A stretch of 64,000 bases of DNA from an uncultured Clostridia bacterium (GCA_944386755.1 CALXCF010000006.1:1-64000), one strand, 5' to 3'; counted from the first letter of the stretch, positions 8,103 to 17,511 are shown. The notes: a model not told the origin generated them from the sequence alone. Numbers and translations: made by a program.

Positions 8103-10491
8103 ATGGATAGATTAAAAAAAATCAAATACACAAACTTAAAAAGAATAATAAAAACAAGACAAAATGTCGCAAGAGAAACGTCCCCAATGCGACATTTCTT
8201 AATTATTTTTATATCTTTAATATTTATTATTTGCATAAATATTCATTCAAATGCAGCATACACTTCGAATGGAATAGAAAAATTCCCTGATAGTTATAAA
8301 CCATATTTAGAAGTCTTAAAAAGTAAGCATCCAGACTGGAATTTTACAGCACTATATACAGAACTAGACTGGAACTACGTTATAGATAATGAAAATATAT
8401 TTGGAAAAAATCTAGTTCCAAAATCCTATACAGATGAATGGAAAAACACAAATCCAGGAGAATACAATGTTGAAGTAGACAGTCGGATGGGTTGATAGTT
8501 CAAGGAAAGCAGTAGAATATGCAATAGACCCAAGAAACTTTTTAAATGAAGTAAGAATATTTCAGTTTGAAGGATTATCTTATGTTGAAAATAGTAACCA
8601 ATTAAACACGATAGAGAAAATACTTTATGGAACAGAGTTCTATAATACAAAAGTAAGCTATATAAATACACAAGGACAAATAATAAACATGACAGAAAAA
8701 TATGCAGACTTGATATTAAGAGCAGCTCAAACGTCAAAAGTAAGTTCATATCATTTAGCATCAAGAATAAAACAAGAAGTAGGACCATTTTTGTCACATT
8801 CATCAATAAGTGGAAAAGTTCCAGGCTATGAAGCTTTATACAATTTCTATAACATAGGAGCAACAAGCTCTTCAGAACCGATGGGAGCAATAATAAATGG
8901 CTTAAAATATGCACGAGATGGAAATGGAGCAAGTAGCGAAACAAGAACAAAATATTTAATTCCTTGGAACACAAAAGAAAGAGCAATAACAGGAGGAGGA
9001 ATATTTATTGGTTCTAGTTATATAAATATAGGACAAGATACAATTTATCTGCAAAAATTCCATGTAGTAGATAACAGAGGAGGAGAACTATTTTGGCATC
9101 AATATATGACAAATGTATTAGCACCATATAGTGAATCAAATATCATTTACAAGGGATATGTAAATAGCAATTTATTAGATACAGATATGACATTTGTTAT
9201 CCCAATCTATAATAATATGCCTGAACTTCCATGTAAAAGACCAAGCATTTTAGATAAAGACTATATCCAAGACAACACAAAAGTATATGCAGATGTTACG
9301 AATACTTTAAATATCAGAAGCGGACCATCAACAACATATGAAACAATAACAACTGTCACAAGTAAAGATGTAATGACAAGAATAGAAAAAGGAGTGCAAA
9401 ATGGCGAACTTTGGGACAGAGTAATATTAGAAAATGGAATAGTAGGATATGCATTCCAAAGCTATTTAAAAGAGTTACCTGCAGTTCAAATTAGTCAAAT
9501 AAACTTATCACTAGATAAAACAACAATAAATAAAAATGAAACAGCAAAACTAAAAATAGAAATTTTACCAGAAGAAGCAAAAGACCAGAAAATCACATTT
9601 TCATCTAGCAATCCGAATATAATAAGTGTAGACCAAAATGGAAATATATTTGGAGTTAGTTCAGGTGAAGCAACAATAATAGCAACAGCAGAAAACGGTG
9701 TAAAAGGTTCAATTACCTTAAACGTATATTCAAAAGTTGAAGAAATAAAATTAGACATAGAAAATTTAACATTGCAAGAAGGAGAAAATTACAATTTAAA
9801 AGCAACAATATATCCAGAAGATGCAACTAACAAAAATATAACATTTAATTCTGAAAATAATGATATAGCAACAGTTGACCAAAGTGGAAAAATAACAGCG
9901 ATAAAAGAAGGAACAACAAAAATAACAGTTACAAGTCAAGATAGCCAGAATGCACAAGATAATCTAAATTCACAAGATAATCAAAGTAATCCAGTGCAAA
10001 AAAGTGTAGAAGTAAAAGTTATAAAAAAATTAACAGAAGACGAATTAAAATTTGATGAAGCATTAACAATACAAGGAAATATAATAAATGGATTTGACCA
10101 CAATAATATGACAGTAGAAAATATAAAAAAATATATAACAACAATATATGAAATACAAATAGAAAACTATAAAGGAGAAAAAATAGAAAATAACCATTTA
10201 GTCGGAACAGGGTCAAAAATAAAAATAATAAAAACCACACAAACAAATAACACAACAGAAACATTAGCAGAATATACAGTTGTCTTATATGGAGATGTAA
10301 ATGGAGATGGAAAAATAAATAGTGTAGATTTATTAGTATTACAAAGGCATATTTTAGAAATACAAACAATAGATGAAATATTCCAAAAGGCGGGAAATAT
10401 AAACAAAAACGGAAGAAAACCAACATCAGTAGACCTTTTGTTAATCCAAAGACATATACTAGGACTACAAATAATCAATCAGAAAGATTAG
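8103..10491 (+). CDS. Dockerin-bearing glucosaminidase with SH3b and BIG2 domains (+1 shift at CGG 8484)
   Basis: The zero frame hits a stop after codon AGT-CGG-ATG. If the C at 8484 is skipped, AGT-GGA-TGG continues as one 795-residue protein. Order: signal/membrane helix; FPDSYKPYLEVLKSKHPDWNF N-terminal domain (shown here in part); glucosaminidase domain (DPRNFLNE, SRIKQEVG) to nt ~9240; SH3b domain (LNIRSGPSTTYE) to ~9480; two BIG2 Ig-like domains to ~9930; and a type I dockerin (GDVNGDGKINSVDLLVLQRH and a second, degenerate repeat) to 10482. It should cut peptidoglycan glycan chains while docked to the cohesin proteins on either side. It could be a simple frameshift mutant, but four other host CGG codons behave identically. 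Confidence 0.85.
8162..8197. repeat. Small palindromic element inside the glucosaminidase leader
   Basis: AAATGTCGCA (8162-8171) and TGCGACATTT (8188-8197) flank a loop containing CGTCCCC. It adds an in-frame stretch (RQNVARETSPMRHFL) before the hydrophobic signal helix, so the element seems to have landed in the coding start region. An alternative start ATG at 8187 lies in its right arm but has no good ribosome site. Confidence 0.55.
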
Positions 10492-10672
10492 AGAACAGGG
10501 ATTAGGGGACGTTCTTTTAATCCCAGTCACAGGGATTAAGTGACAGTCTTTATAAAAAATAATTTTATAATATTAATAACCAATAGTAGTGAAAAGAAAA
10601 ATTAAATCAAAAAGTGGCGTCCCAAAAGTATCCAAAAATAGGCAGTCCGAACCTGTCCCCAAACTGACCAAA
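10489..10672. repeat. Degenerate GGGGACG-type repeats in intergenic region
   Basis: Holds GGGATTA...TAATCCC and GTCAC...GTGAC inverted pairs around GGGGACGTTC, then a GGCGTCCC / CTGTCCCC cluster at 10617-10665. No open reading frame. These look like partial copies of the element at 6140-6240. They fill the 207-bp gap between the glucosaminidase and the second cohesin gene. Confidence 0.5.
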
Positions 10673-10698
10673 CCAAAATTGTGAGAAAGGAATCAAAC

Positions 10699-11994
10699 GT
10701 GAAAAAAGTAATTAGTATTATTTTAATATGTATAATAGAAATCTCATTAAACATATCAATAAATAATATAAGTCTAGCAGCAGAAAATTTAACAATAAAA
10801 ACAGATAATCAAACAATACAAAAAGACGAAAAATTTAAAATATATATAAATATAGGAAATATCCAAGTTGCATCATATACATTAAACATATATTTTGACA
10901 ATGATAAACTAGAATATATATCTGGTCCAGAAAATACAAATGTAGTTAATAATAGGATAATTAATGTATGGTATGATCAAACAGGTGGAAAGAATACAAG
11001 GCAGAATCAAGATATAGCCGTATTTGAATTCAAGACCAAAGAAGCAGGAGCAACAAGTTTGAATTTGATAGGAGAGTTTTATGATAGCAATGGTAACAGG
11101 ATAAGTACAAGTAATACAAATGAAAATTCAGCAAATATTAGTAATTCGAGTTTACAAATAAATATCGTAGAACAGCAGGAAAATATTATTGAACTAAATA
11201 CAAGTACTGGAGAAGATAATAATTCTTTATTAAAAATAATGAGATTAGATAAAGAAGGGCTAATACCAGAATTTTCTCCAGACATAAAAGAATATTATTT
11301 TATTGCAGATTTAAATACAAATAATTTAGAAGTGACTGCAATCCCAGAAGCTACTAATACAAATGTTCAAATAAGCGGAAATCAAGATTTAAAAGAAGGT
11401 TTAAATAAAATATTAATAGAAGTGACTTCAAAGGATAATACTAGCAAATCAGTTTATACGATAAATGTGACTAAAACAAGTGATAAAGAAGCGGCAAATG
11501 CAAATTTGGAAACTTTAGCAATAGAAAATGCTATGCTAGAACCAATATTTGACGTAAATATTTTAAATTATAAAGCAAGTGTTCCTAACAATATTGAAAA
11601 TTTAAATGTTTTTGCTGTGCCAGAAAATATTAACGGTAAGGTTGAAATAGCAGGAAAAGATAATTTGAAAGAAGGAGATAATTTAGTAAAAGTTAGAGTA
11701 ACAGCTCCTAATGGATATAGTTTTAAAGATTATATTGTAAATGTTCATAGAAGGACGCAGGAAGAGGACAAGATTTTTGAAGAGGAACAAAATGCAAATA
11801 GTGAAAAACTAAACAGTTTAATTGATGAAAAGGATTTAGAATTTTTAAGTAATGAACAAGAGATAGCAAATGAAGAAGAAAACAAAAATAATCAAACTAA
11901 TAATTATAGAACAATTTTTATTGTGCTTGGTTTAATTGTGGTTGTTGGGGTTGAAGTATTTGTGATATTAAAAAATAGAACTAAAAAGAAATAG
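10699..11994 (+). CDS. Membrane-anchored cohesin protein with cadherin-like repeats
   Basis: 431 residues from the GTG at 10699 (GAAAGGA 7 bases upstream); an in-frame GTG at 10681 precedes that ribosome site. A signal peptide is followed by a cohesin-like domain (residues ~30-150; NIQVASYTLNIYFDNDKLEY, DQTGGKNTRQNQDIAVFEF). Two cadherin-like beta-sandwich repeats span residues ~180-360 (SPDIKEYYF...YTINVTK and VNILNYKASVPN...YIVNVHR). The end is an acidic linker, one membrane helix and KNRTKKK. There is no LPXTG motif, so it is held by the membrane rather than the wall. It is a second docking partner for the neighbouring dockerin enzyme. Confidence 0.82.
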   Translation: MKKVISIILICIIEISLNISINNISLAAENLTIKTDNQTIQKDEKFKIYINIGNIQVASYTLNIYFDNDKLEYISGPENTNVVNNRIINVWYDQTGGKNTRQNQDIAVFEFKTKEAGATSLNLIGEFYDSNGNRISTSNTNENSANISNSSLQINIVEQQENIIELNTSTGEDNNSLLKIMRLDKEGLIPEFSPDIKEYYFIADLNTNNLEVTAIPEATNTNVQISGNQDLKEGLNKILIEVTSKDNTSKSVYTINVTKTSDKEAANANLETLAIENAMLEPIFDVNILNYKASVPNNIENLNVFAVPENINGKVEIAGKDNLKEGDNLVKVRVTAPNGYSFKDYIVNVHRRTQEEDKIFEEEQNANSEKLNSLIDEKDLEFLSNEQEIANEEENKNNQTNNYRTIFIVLGLIVVVGVEVFVILKNRTKKK

Positions 11995-12160
11995 ATTAAT
12001 ACGGAAATATATTAAGTATATTACCATTAAATTACCCAAATATAAAAATAGATATTGCAATAAATTTATATTTTTGATATTATTTAAATAATCAAAAAGA
12101 GATATAAGTGTATATTTATTGCGGAAAATTGCTTATGTGATAATATGAAAATAAAAAGTC
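11995..12160. other. Gap between cohesin gene and tRNA-Arg
   Basis: AT-rich with no supported gene. It holds only the distal side of the tRNA-Arg terminator at its right edge. Confidence 0.5.
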
Positions 12161-12179
12161 CTCAAAGCTAGCTTTGAGA
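12152..12179 (-). terminator. Terminator of tRNA-Arg transcript
   Basis: On the minus strand, TCAAAGC/GCTTTGA hairpin followed by a T-rich run, just past the tRNA 3' end. Confidence 0.7.
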
Positions 12180-12183
12180 ACCA

Positions 12184-12260
<77 letters not shown>

Positions 12261-12327
12261 ATACATATGTATTATAAGGCAAAAATGAAAAAATTTCAAG
12301 AAATTTTAAAAAACTTTTAAAAAAATG

Positions 12328-12356
12328 TTGCAAATTTCTTATTTTTATGATATATT
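12328..12356 (+). promoter_or_regulatory. Promoter of tRNA-Pro
   Basis: TTGCAA, 17-bp spacer, TATATT, ending 18 bp before the tRNA. Confidence 0.65.
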
Positions 12357-12373
12357 ATATAAGCGGTTGACTT

Positions 12374-12449
12374 CGAGGCGTAGCGCAGTTGGTAGCGCGC
12401 GTGGTTTGGGACCATGAGGTCGCAGGTTCGATCCCTGTCGCCTCGACCA
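12374..12449 (+). tRNA. tRNA-Pro(TGG)
   Basis: 76 nt with encoded CCA. Acceptor CGAGGCG/CGCCTCG, anticodon loop TTTGGGA, T arm GCAGG-TTCGATC-CCTGT. Divergent from tRNA-Arg. Confidence 0.96.
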
Positions 12450-12454
12450 ATTAT

Positions 12455-12497
12455 AAAAAACTTGTATCTCTTAAATATAAAGAGATACAAGTTTTTT
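12455..12497 (+). terminator. Strong terminator after tRNA-Pro
   Basis: An 18-bp perfect hairpin arm AAAAAACTTGTATCTCTT with its complement ending in TTTTTT. It can work on both strands. Confidence 0.9.
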
Positions 12498-12605
12498 GCT
12501 ATTAAAAATAATGCAGTAATACTGCAATAGAAATTCATTTAAATATATATTATAACATAACAAATAACTATTAAAATAAAATATTTATAAAAGAGGTAAA
12601 CAGTT

Positions 12606-13280
12606 ATGAATATTAAAGATTTTATACTAAACAATAAAGAATATCTAGAAGATTTTACAACTAGAAGTACATATCACTCAAATGCTATTGAAGGAAGTAC
12701 ACTTACTTATGTTGAAACTTATGCTATTCTTTATAACGACAATAGCTTTAAAATAGAAGGAAAAGAACCAAGAGAAATATATGAGGCTATTAATCATAAA
12801 AAGGCATTAGAATTAGTTTTTAAAAATTTACAAAATAATGAAGGCTTTGATGAAAGATTTATAAAAAAATTAAATGAAACTATAAATAGAGATATTAAAG
12901 ATACTGAAGGTTATAGAACAGTACAAGTATTTATTCAAGGTAGTGAACATATTCCGCCTGAGCCTGAAAAAGTACCAAATTTGATGATGTACTATATATA
13001 TAATTACAATCATGATGAACAAGATATATTCGCTAAAATTGCTAAATATCATATTGATTTTGAAAGGATACATCCTTTTGAAGATGGAAATGGAAGAACA
13101 GGTAGATTACTTATAAATTATGAATTATTAAAAAATGATTTACCACCTGTTGTTATAACAAAAGAAGATAGAGTAAAATATTTTGAATTTTTAAGAAATA
13201 GTGATAGCACTGGATTAGCTGAATGGCTAAAAGAATTATCTACTAGAGAAGAAGAAAGAATGGAGAAGTTTGGATATTAA
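12606..13280 (+). CDS. Fic-domain protein (AMPylase-type)
   Basis: 224 residues. The Fic core HPFEDGNGRTGR (~residue 157) is complete, including the catalytic His. An N-terminal inhibitory helix motif SNAIEGST (~residue 25) carries the Glu that blocks ATP binding, as in class II Fic proteins. It should transfer AMP, or another nucleotide, to hydroxyl groups of target proteins under autoinhibition. The start at 12606 follows AGAGGT. Stand-alone gene; a hairpin at 13303-13333 may end its transcript. Confidence 0.92.
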   Translation: MNIKDFILNNKEYLEDFTTRSTYHSNAIEGSTLTYVETYAILYNDNSFKIEGKEPREIYEAINHKKALELVFKNLQNNEGFDERFIKKLNETINRDIKDTEGYRTVQVFIQGSEHIPPEPEKVPNLMMYYIYNYNHDEQDIFAKIAKYHIDFERIHPFEDGNGRTGRLLINYELLKNDLPPVVITKEDRVKYFEFLRNSDSTGLAEWLKELSTREEERMEKFGY

Positions 13281-13292
13281 AAAGAATATAGG

Positions 13293-13835
13293 CTAAAAAG
13301 CAAAAATAGCAAGTATAAAATCCTTGCTATTTTCACAGTAGTACATTTCTCCTGAAAAATTAAAATCTATATCTTTATCTTGATCTTTTAACTGTTTATA
13401 ATTTTCTGATATTTTAACTTCATTACAATGTTCTTGTCTATAAATTCTATCTACTTCTTCTGACCTGTCTTTCTTTAATACAGAAACAAATACAGCAACA
13501 AACAATAAAATAATTATAAATAGTAAAACTATTCCAATATAGGTAGGTATATAATCTAATAAAACAAAATATATTATTGTATATACTACATAAGTAAACT
13601 TACTTCCAAAATTTGTTTCTTTTAAAAGTGCAATTCCCATTGGAAACAAAATCCCAAAGACTATGCCTTTAGGTACATCATAATTATTATCTAAGCAAAA
13701 AGAATAGCCTATATACCCACATATACCACTTAATATAAAAAATGATATTAATCTTACTAAAAGTTCTGTTAATTCAGCACTTTTTAAAATATTATTTATT
13801 TCTTCTTTACTTCTAACATTTTTATCTTTAATCAT
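13293..13835 (-). CDS. Hypothetical membrane protein
   Basis: 180 residues with four likely membrane helices (residues ~27-125), a charged N-terminus containing NVRSKEEINNILKSAE and a charged, soluble C-terminal ~50 residues. No family recognised. Convergent with the Fic gene, 12 bp away; its last codons contain the hairpin that may terminate fic. A 28-residue ORF lies upstream. Confidence 0.7.
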   Translation of the reverse strand: MIKDKNVRSKEEINNILKSAELTELLVRLISFFILSGICGYIGYSFCLDNNYDVPKGIVFGILFPMGIALLKETNFGSKFTYVVYTIIYFVLLDYIPTYIGIVLLFIIILLFVAVFVSVLKKDRSEEVDRIYRQEHCNEVKISENYKQLKDQDKDIDFNFSGEMYYCENSKDFILAIFAF

Positions 13836-13883
13836 AATTCAACTACTTACATCTTTCTATAACTTAAAACGATTCGTATAAAC

Positions 13884-13970
13884 CTATTTTAATAATTCAA
13901 GAATCTTTTCTTTTAAAATATTTTTTCTTGCTTCATATATTGTTATACTATTATCAACTAATTTACTCAT
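13884..13970 (-). CDS. Possible 28-residue small protein
   Basis: ATG with GGAG upstream, encoding a Lys/Glu/Leu-rich helix (MSKLVDNSITIYEARKNILK at the start). No homology recognised. It may be a real leader peptide of the downstream membrane protein or a chance ORF. Confidence 0.35.
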   Translation of the reverse strand: MSKLVDNSITIYEARKNILKEKILELLK

Positions 13971-14044
13971 ATTACAACTCCTATTACAAATAATAATAAA
14001 TTTTCCTAAAATTATTATAGCATGAAAGCAATTATTGTTCAAAC

Positions 14045-15246
14045 CTATACAAAAATTTCTTCATTATCATTAGTTAGTTTTATAGCACAATCTTTTAGGC
14101 CGCATTTCTTTAAAAGATTCAGGACTTTCACTATGTATAGGAATTAATAATTTTGGATTTACAGTTTCACAAACTTTTTTTAGTGAATTAAAATCAGCAT
14201 GTCCACTGGTATGTAAGCTAATATGATTTTTAGGTACAAATTTTTGTAAATGTTCATATTCTTTAAAATCCTTATTTAAATATCCTTCCCATTGTGAATA
14301 AATAAAAATATTATCTGGAAATTTTTTAATAACTTCTTTAGATATCCAATTATCTCTAACCAGCATGACAAAACCTTTTCCTTTCATCAAATCTAAAAGA
14401 TTATTTGCATAACTATACACAGTATTTCTAAATTTATATAATGAACTTCTTGCAATTTCATCAATATACAATAAAAGATTTTTTTGATAACTATCACAGA
14501 CGAATAATCTTCCTGCATTTAATGTAGCCATATGTATTGCTGCAATTCTATCAATATTTGTACTGCTACATAACACAAAAGTATATTTATTATTTCTAAA
14601 AATAGATTCAGCTTTATGTTGTATATCAAACTCAGTAATAATGTCATTTTTCTCTCTTGATAATGTTGTACCTTCAGATATTAAACAATCTACACTTCCA
14701 ACATATCTTTTTAGTGCAGGAATAACAGATTTACCTCTTTGTCCATGAGTTCTAAAATCACCAGTATGTAAAAGTTTTTTTCCATCACATTCTATTAAAA
14801 ACATATGTGCATCAAAAGCTGAATGGTCAACTTCTATGGGAGTGATAATCATATCTGTTATTATTAGTTTTTCTCGAATTTTAAAAGTTTTAAAGTTATT
14901 AATTAATTTAATATCATCTCCAGAGACAAGCTTTGCTTTTAAAAGTTTATTTTGTAAAATCGTATAAATATTTTTAGATACTTCGCCTATATATATTGGT
15001 ATTTCTGGTAGAACTTTATTATAAAGACCAATATGGTCTCCATGATAATGAGTTATAAATACAGAATCAAAACTAGGTTTACCCTTTGTTAAACCTTCAA
15101 TTTCGATTTCATCTTTTTTTAATCCATTTGTTGTTGGTAAATTCTCACCAATATCAATAGCAATTCTAGTACCTTTATCCGAAATAATTTCAGTTATACA
15201 ACCTCCGGATTTGATGTGTACCTCTATGAATTATAACTTTCATCAT
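14045..15246 (-). CDS. Metallo-beta-lactamase-fold hydrolase (two +1 shifts at CGG)
   Basis: In the zero frame this is broken twice: near 15207, ATC-CGG-AGG, and at 14100-14102, ATG-CGG-CCT. Skipping one C at each gives a continuous 399-residue protein: MKVIIHRGTHQI-GGCITEI at the start, THYHGDHIG metal motif, HTGDFRTHG, HTSGHAD, PIHSE, and an end SFKEM-GLKDCAIKL. The metal ligands match the MBL superfamily, closest in feel to RNase J/CPSF-like hydrolases, though RNA as substrate is inferred. The start (GGAGG upstream) lies 3 bp after the nuclease-like gene's stop, so it is operonic. Alternatively, a pseudogene with two insertions. Confidence 0.8.
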
Positions 15247-15248
15247 TT

Positions 15249-16121
15249 TTACCTCCCACTTTGCCTTGATTTATTATACAAATTTTCTAAGTTGATTTTT
15301 CTTTCATTGCCTATACAATATAATTTAATATTATTATTAATTAAATTTTGTTTAACATTCTCTAATCTACCATTCCTTTGATCACTATCAAATCCAAAAA
15401 TTACTAAACCACATTGTTGATTGACTTTTTGGGGCAGAGGTAAAGGATTATCTAATTCATCTGCAAATATCTTATTTATATTCCCAATATACTTTTTATA
15501 AACATTCAATATTTCATCTTTTCTTTGCGCTATTTCATTATTATATCTATTAACTTGATTTACAACAGCAGGTACACTATTAGACCAAATTTCTCCATTC
15601 GTAAAATGTTTAGCTTCATTAAATAACAGCGCTTTTTCTTTAATATCATATAGTAATATATCAATACGATTTTGTCTTATACCATTTTGCTTGTCCATTT
15701 CTGTTTCAAAAGCTACCTCTATATCTAATACTACATAATTGTTATTTGACAATATATTTCCACTTTTACAAATATTATATACACCAATCGCTTCAGGTGA
15801 TGCATAGAGTTTTGCTCTTTCTTTAATATTTTCATAACCATCGTAAAAATTAGATATTTTTCCAACTTCATTTCCATCACTAACATAAGAATTTCCATAC
15901 ATACTAGGAACAAATGCAAATTTAGGATGAGTTTTAAATTTCCCATCATATTCAAATAATAAGCTATTATAATAATAAAAATAAATTCCATTTTCCCTTA
16001 TTGCAGGAAATACTGCTTGTTTTTGAATATCTGGCAATAACTTTTCAGTAAACAATTTTTCATTCTTTAATTTTTGTATAAGTACATTATCTTTTAAATA
16101 TCTTCTAAACTCTTTTTTCAA
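15249..16121 (-). CDS. PD-(D/E)xK-like putative nuclease
   Basis: 290 residues from a TTG start at 16121 with AAGGAGGT 9 bases upstream; a more distal ATG at 16172 would run through that ribosome site. The central region reads DIEVAFETE, RIDILLYD and LLFNEAKHF, which fits the D-(x)n-ExK core of restriction-endonuclease-like folds (Asp, then Glu-Ala-Lys), at residues ~145-190. The C-terminal ~70 residues (QCGLVIFGFDSDQRNGRLEN) look like a separate alpha/beta domain. Family not recognised precisely. Middle gene of a three-gene operon with an MBL hydrolase. Confidence 0.65.
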   Translation of the reverse strand: MKKEFRRYLKDNVLIQKLKNEKLFTEKLLPDIQKQAVFPAIRENGIYFYYYNSLLFEYDGKFKTHPKFAFVPSMYGNSYVSDGNEVGKISNFYDGYENIKERAKLYASPEAIGVYNICKSGNILSNNNYVVLDIEVAFETEMDKQNGIRQNRIDILLYDIKEKALLFNEAKHFTNGEIWSNSVPAVVNQVNRYNNEIAQRKDEILNVYKKYIGNINKIFADELDNPLPLPQKVNQQCGLVIFGFDSDQRNGRLENVKQNLINNNIKLYCIGNERKINLENLYNKSRQSGR

Positions 16122-16143
16122 TATTTGAATACCTCCTTTAAAA

Positions 16144-16498
16144 TTACTTATACCAAGTTGCTGTTGAAACACCTAAAAGTTTTATTTGTTTTACACCAGC
16201 TTTTTTCATATTATATTTATTTTGAAATAAATATCCGAAACCACGAACCTAGCGCCTGTTTTAAATTAGAATCTGTTATTTTCCCATTCTCTTTTTGTTT
16301 AATTTCATTTTGAAAAATAAGAAGAAAAGATTTAACAGGAGGAACACCTAATATACAATTTGCAAGTTTTACAAAAGAAACATATTCATCATTTGACCAA
16401 AATTTATCTAATAAATTCAAATAAAAAGGATTATCCTCTAAGACTCTTTTTGCTTTTCCGTAACTTCCGGAAAAATCATTTTCATAAATAAAATTCAT
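16144..16498 (-). CDS. Unknown 117-residue protein (+1 shift at CGG 16235-16237)
   Basis: The start at 16498 follows AAAGGAG. In zero frame the protein ends soon after TTT-CGG-ATA. Skipping the C gives SWFGYLFQNKYNMKKAGVKQ and a stop at 16144, only 22 bp before the next gene's start and just upstream of its ribosome site. The corrected end therefore closes a ~95-bp gap to normal operon spacing. No family recognised; small and soluble, with a lysine-rich helical end. First gene of the operon with the nuclease-like and MBL genes. Confidence 0.7.
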
Positions 16499-16510
16499 AA
16501 CAAAACTCCT

Positions 16511-16538
16511 TTCACTATATAGCATATTCACTATATAG
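16511..16538. promoter_or_regulatory. Direct repeat in divergent promoter region
   Basis: TTCACTATATAG occurs at 16511-16522 and 16527-16538, 16 bp apart, in the 65-bp gap between the divergent nuclease-MBL operon and the Spo0E-like gene. Likely an operator or overlapping -10 regions. Confidence 0.5.
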
Positions 16539-16562
16539 ATATTATAACACAATAACGATATT

Positions 16563-17036
16563 ATGTCAATAGCAATAAAAAAAGAAAGCTATACTAAAAA
16601 ACTTTCCTTGTTACATCTAAATATTATTGCATTTGCTTTTATCACTATCTCCATAAAAAAACTTGATGAAATACAAAATATAGATAGAAAAGGAATTAGA
16701 AAAAGACTTGATAAAGTTGTAATTAAATATGGATTACATTCAATTGAAACAAGAAAAGTAAGTGATGAAATTGATATAAAAATAAATGAATATTATAAAA
16801 GTATTGAACAAGTAAAATACCCCAGAAATAGTAATATGAATGAATACAAAGAAAAGTCTTATCAAAAAATAAAAGAGATAGTATTAAATACTAAAAAGTT
16901 CCCAACAGTTAAACAATGGGACAAAATTGCAAAAGAAGAGGGATTCTTATCACACATATCTTTGGAATATATGATGAAAACAAATTGGAATAATTTGAGA
17001 GTAAAAACCTTAAGAGAACTAAATATTGAAATTTAA
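16563..17036 (+). CDS. Spo0E-like protein with C-terminal helical domain (host copy)
   Basis: Up to 157 residues; the true start is unclear because no good ribosome site precedes 16563 and the homologue at 63181 begins near residue 40. Residues ~45-85 resemble a Spo0E-type coiled hairpin (KRLDKVVIKYGLHS, VSDEIDIKINEYYKS), a family that dephosphorylates Spo0A~P in sporulating Bacillota. The C-terminal half (FPTVKQWDKIAKEEG, LSHISLEYM, LRELNIEI) is shared with 63181-63555. Its stop is followed at once by a TGTCGAAA promoter. A sporulation role is inferred. Confidence 0.6.
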   Translation: MSIAIKKESYTKKLSLLHLNIIAFAFITISIKKLDEIQNIDRKGIRKRLDKVVIKYGLHSIETRKVSDEIDIKINEYYKSIEQVKYPRNSNMNEYKEKSYQKIKEIVLNTKKFPTVKQWDKIAKEEGFLSHISLEYMMKTNWNNLRVKTLRELNIEI

Positions 17037-17037
17037 A

Positions 17038-17088
17038 TGTCGAAAGCAAGATTAAAATCCTTGACAATATCTGTAAATCCTATAAAAT
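17038..17088 (+). promoter_or_regulatory. TGTCGAAA (0A-box-like) promoter
   Basis: TGTCGAAA at 17038-17045, 15 bp, TTGACA at 17061-17066, 16 bp, TAAAAT at 17083-17088. TGTCGAA is the core of the Spo0A binding box. The same layout with identical spacing occurs at 63595-63645 behind the second Spo0E-like gene. Confidence 0.65.
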
Positions 17089-17134
17089 ATAAAAAGAAAA
17101 ATAAGAAACAGATAGAAAAGAAGGTATTTTATTC

Positions 17135-17272
17135 ATGGAAACTTCAAAAAAGAAAGATTTATTAAAAAAATTTTTAGAAAAAAGAATAGAAGAAAACAAG
17201 AACTTATTTTCACATCAAGAATTAGAAATAATAAAACAAAATCCCAATCTAATTAAAAAATATATATCTTAG
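17135..17272 (+). CDS. Small charged protein, 45 residues
   Basis: ATG with AGAAGG upstream, about 45 bp past the 0A-box-like promoter. Encodes a Lys/Glu-rich helical protein (METSKKKDLLKKFLEKRIEE then LFSHQELEIIKQ). No family recognised. Being the only ORF behind that promoter makes it a likely real gene. Confidence 0.55.
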   Translation: METSKKKDLLKKFLEKRIEENKNLFSHQELEIIKQNPNLIKKYIS

Positions 17273-17321
17273 GAATCAGAGACACAGATAATACTATAAA
17301 TGGCTAATAAGTAACAAAAAA

Positions 17322-17356
17322 GAACTAGATTACTTGCTTAAGGAGAAATCTAGTTC
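17322..17356 (+). terminator. Hairpin after small gene
   Basis: AACTAGATT/AATCTAGTT stem with a 14-nt loop. It lacks a clean T run, so termination is uncertain. Confidence 0.4.
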
Positions 17357-17511
17357 AATAAACAAAAAATAAACATATAAATATATGATTTATTGAGTTG
17401 ATTTTAGCAAAAAAAACTTGACAAGTCAATAAAAATACGAATAAATTATAAAAAAACTAGAAAAAATAAAAAAGAAGTGATATACTTGCATTATAAGAAG
17501 GAGGATAAAAT

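Noticed and set aside
8484..8484. Simple pseudogene reading of the glucosaminidase and other CGG-broken genes
   Set aside because: Not fully excluded, but all breaks are the same change (C before GG), no other damage is present, and all remaining domains are intact.
16456..16472. CGGA strings in the 16498 gene (TCC-GGA, TAC-GGA) as further frameshift sites
   Set aside because: The C belongs to the previous codon, so CGG is not in frame; the frame is continuous. The same holds for the many AAC-GGA, AGC-GGA and GAC-GGA cases.
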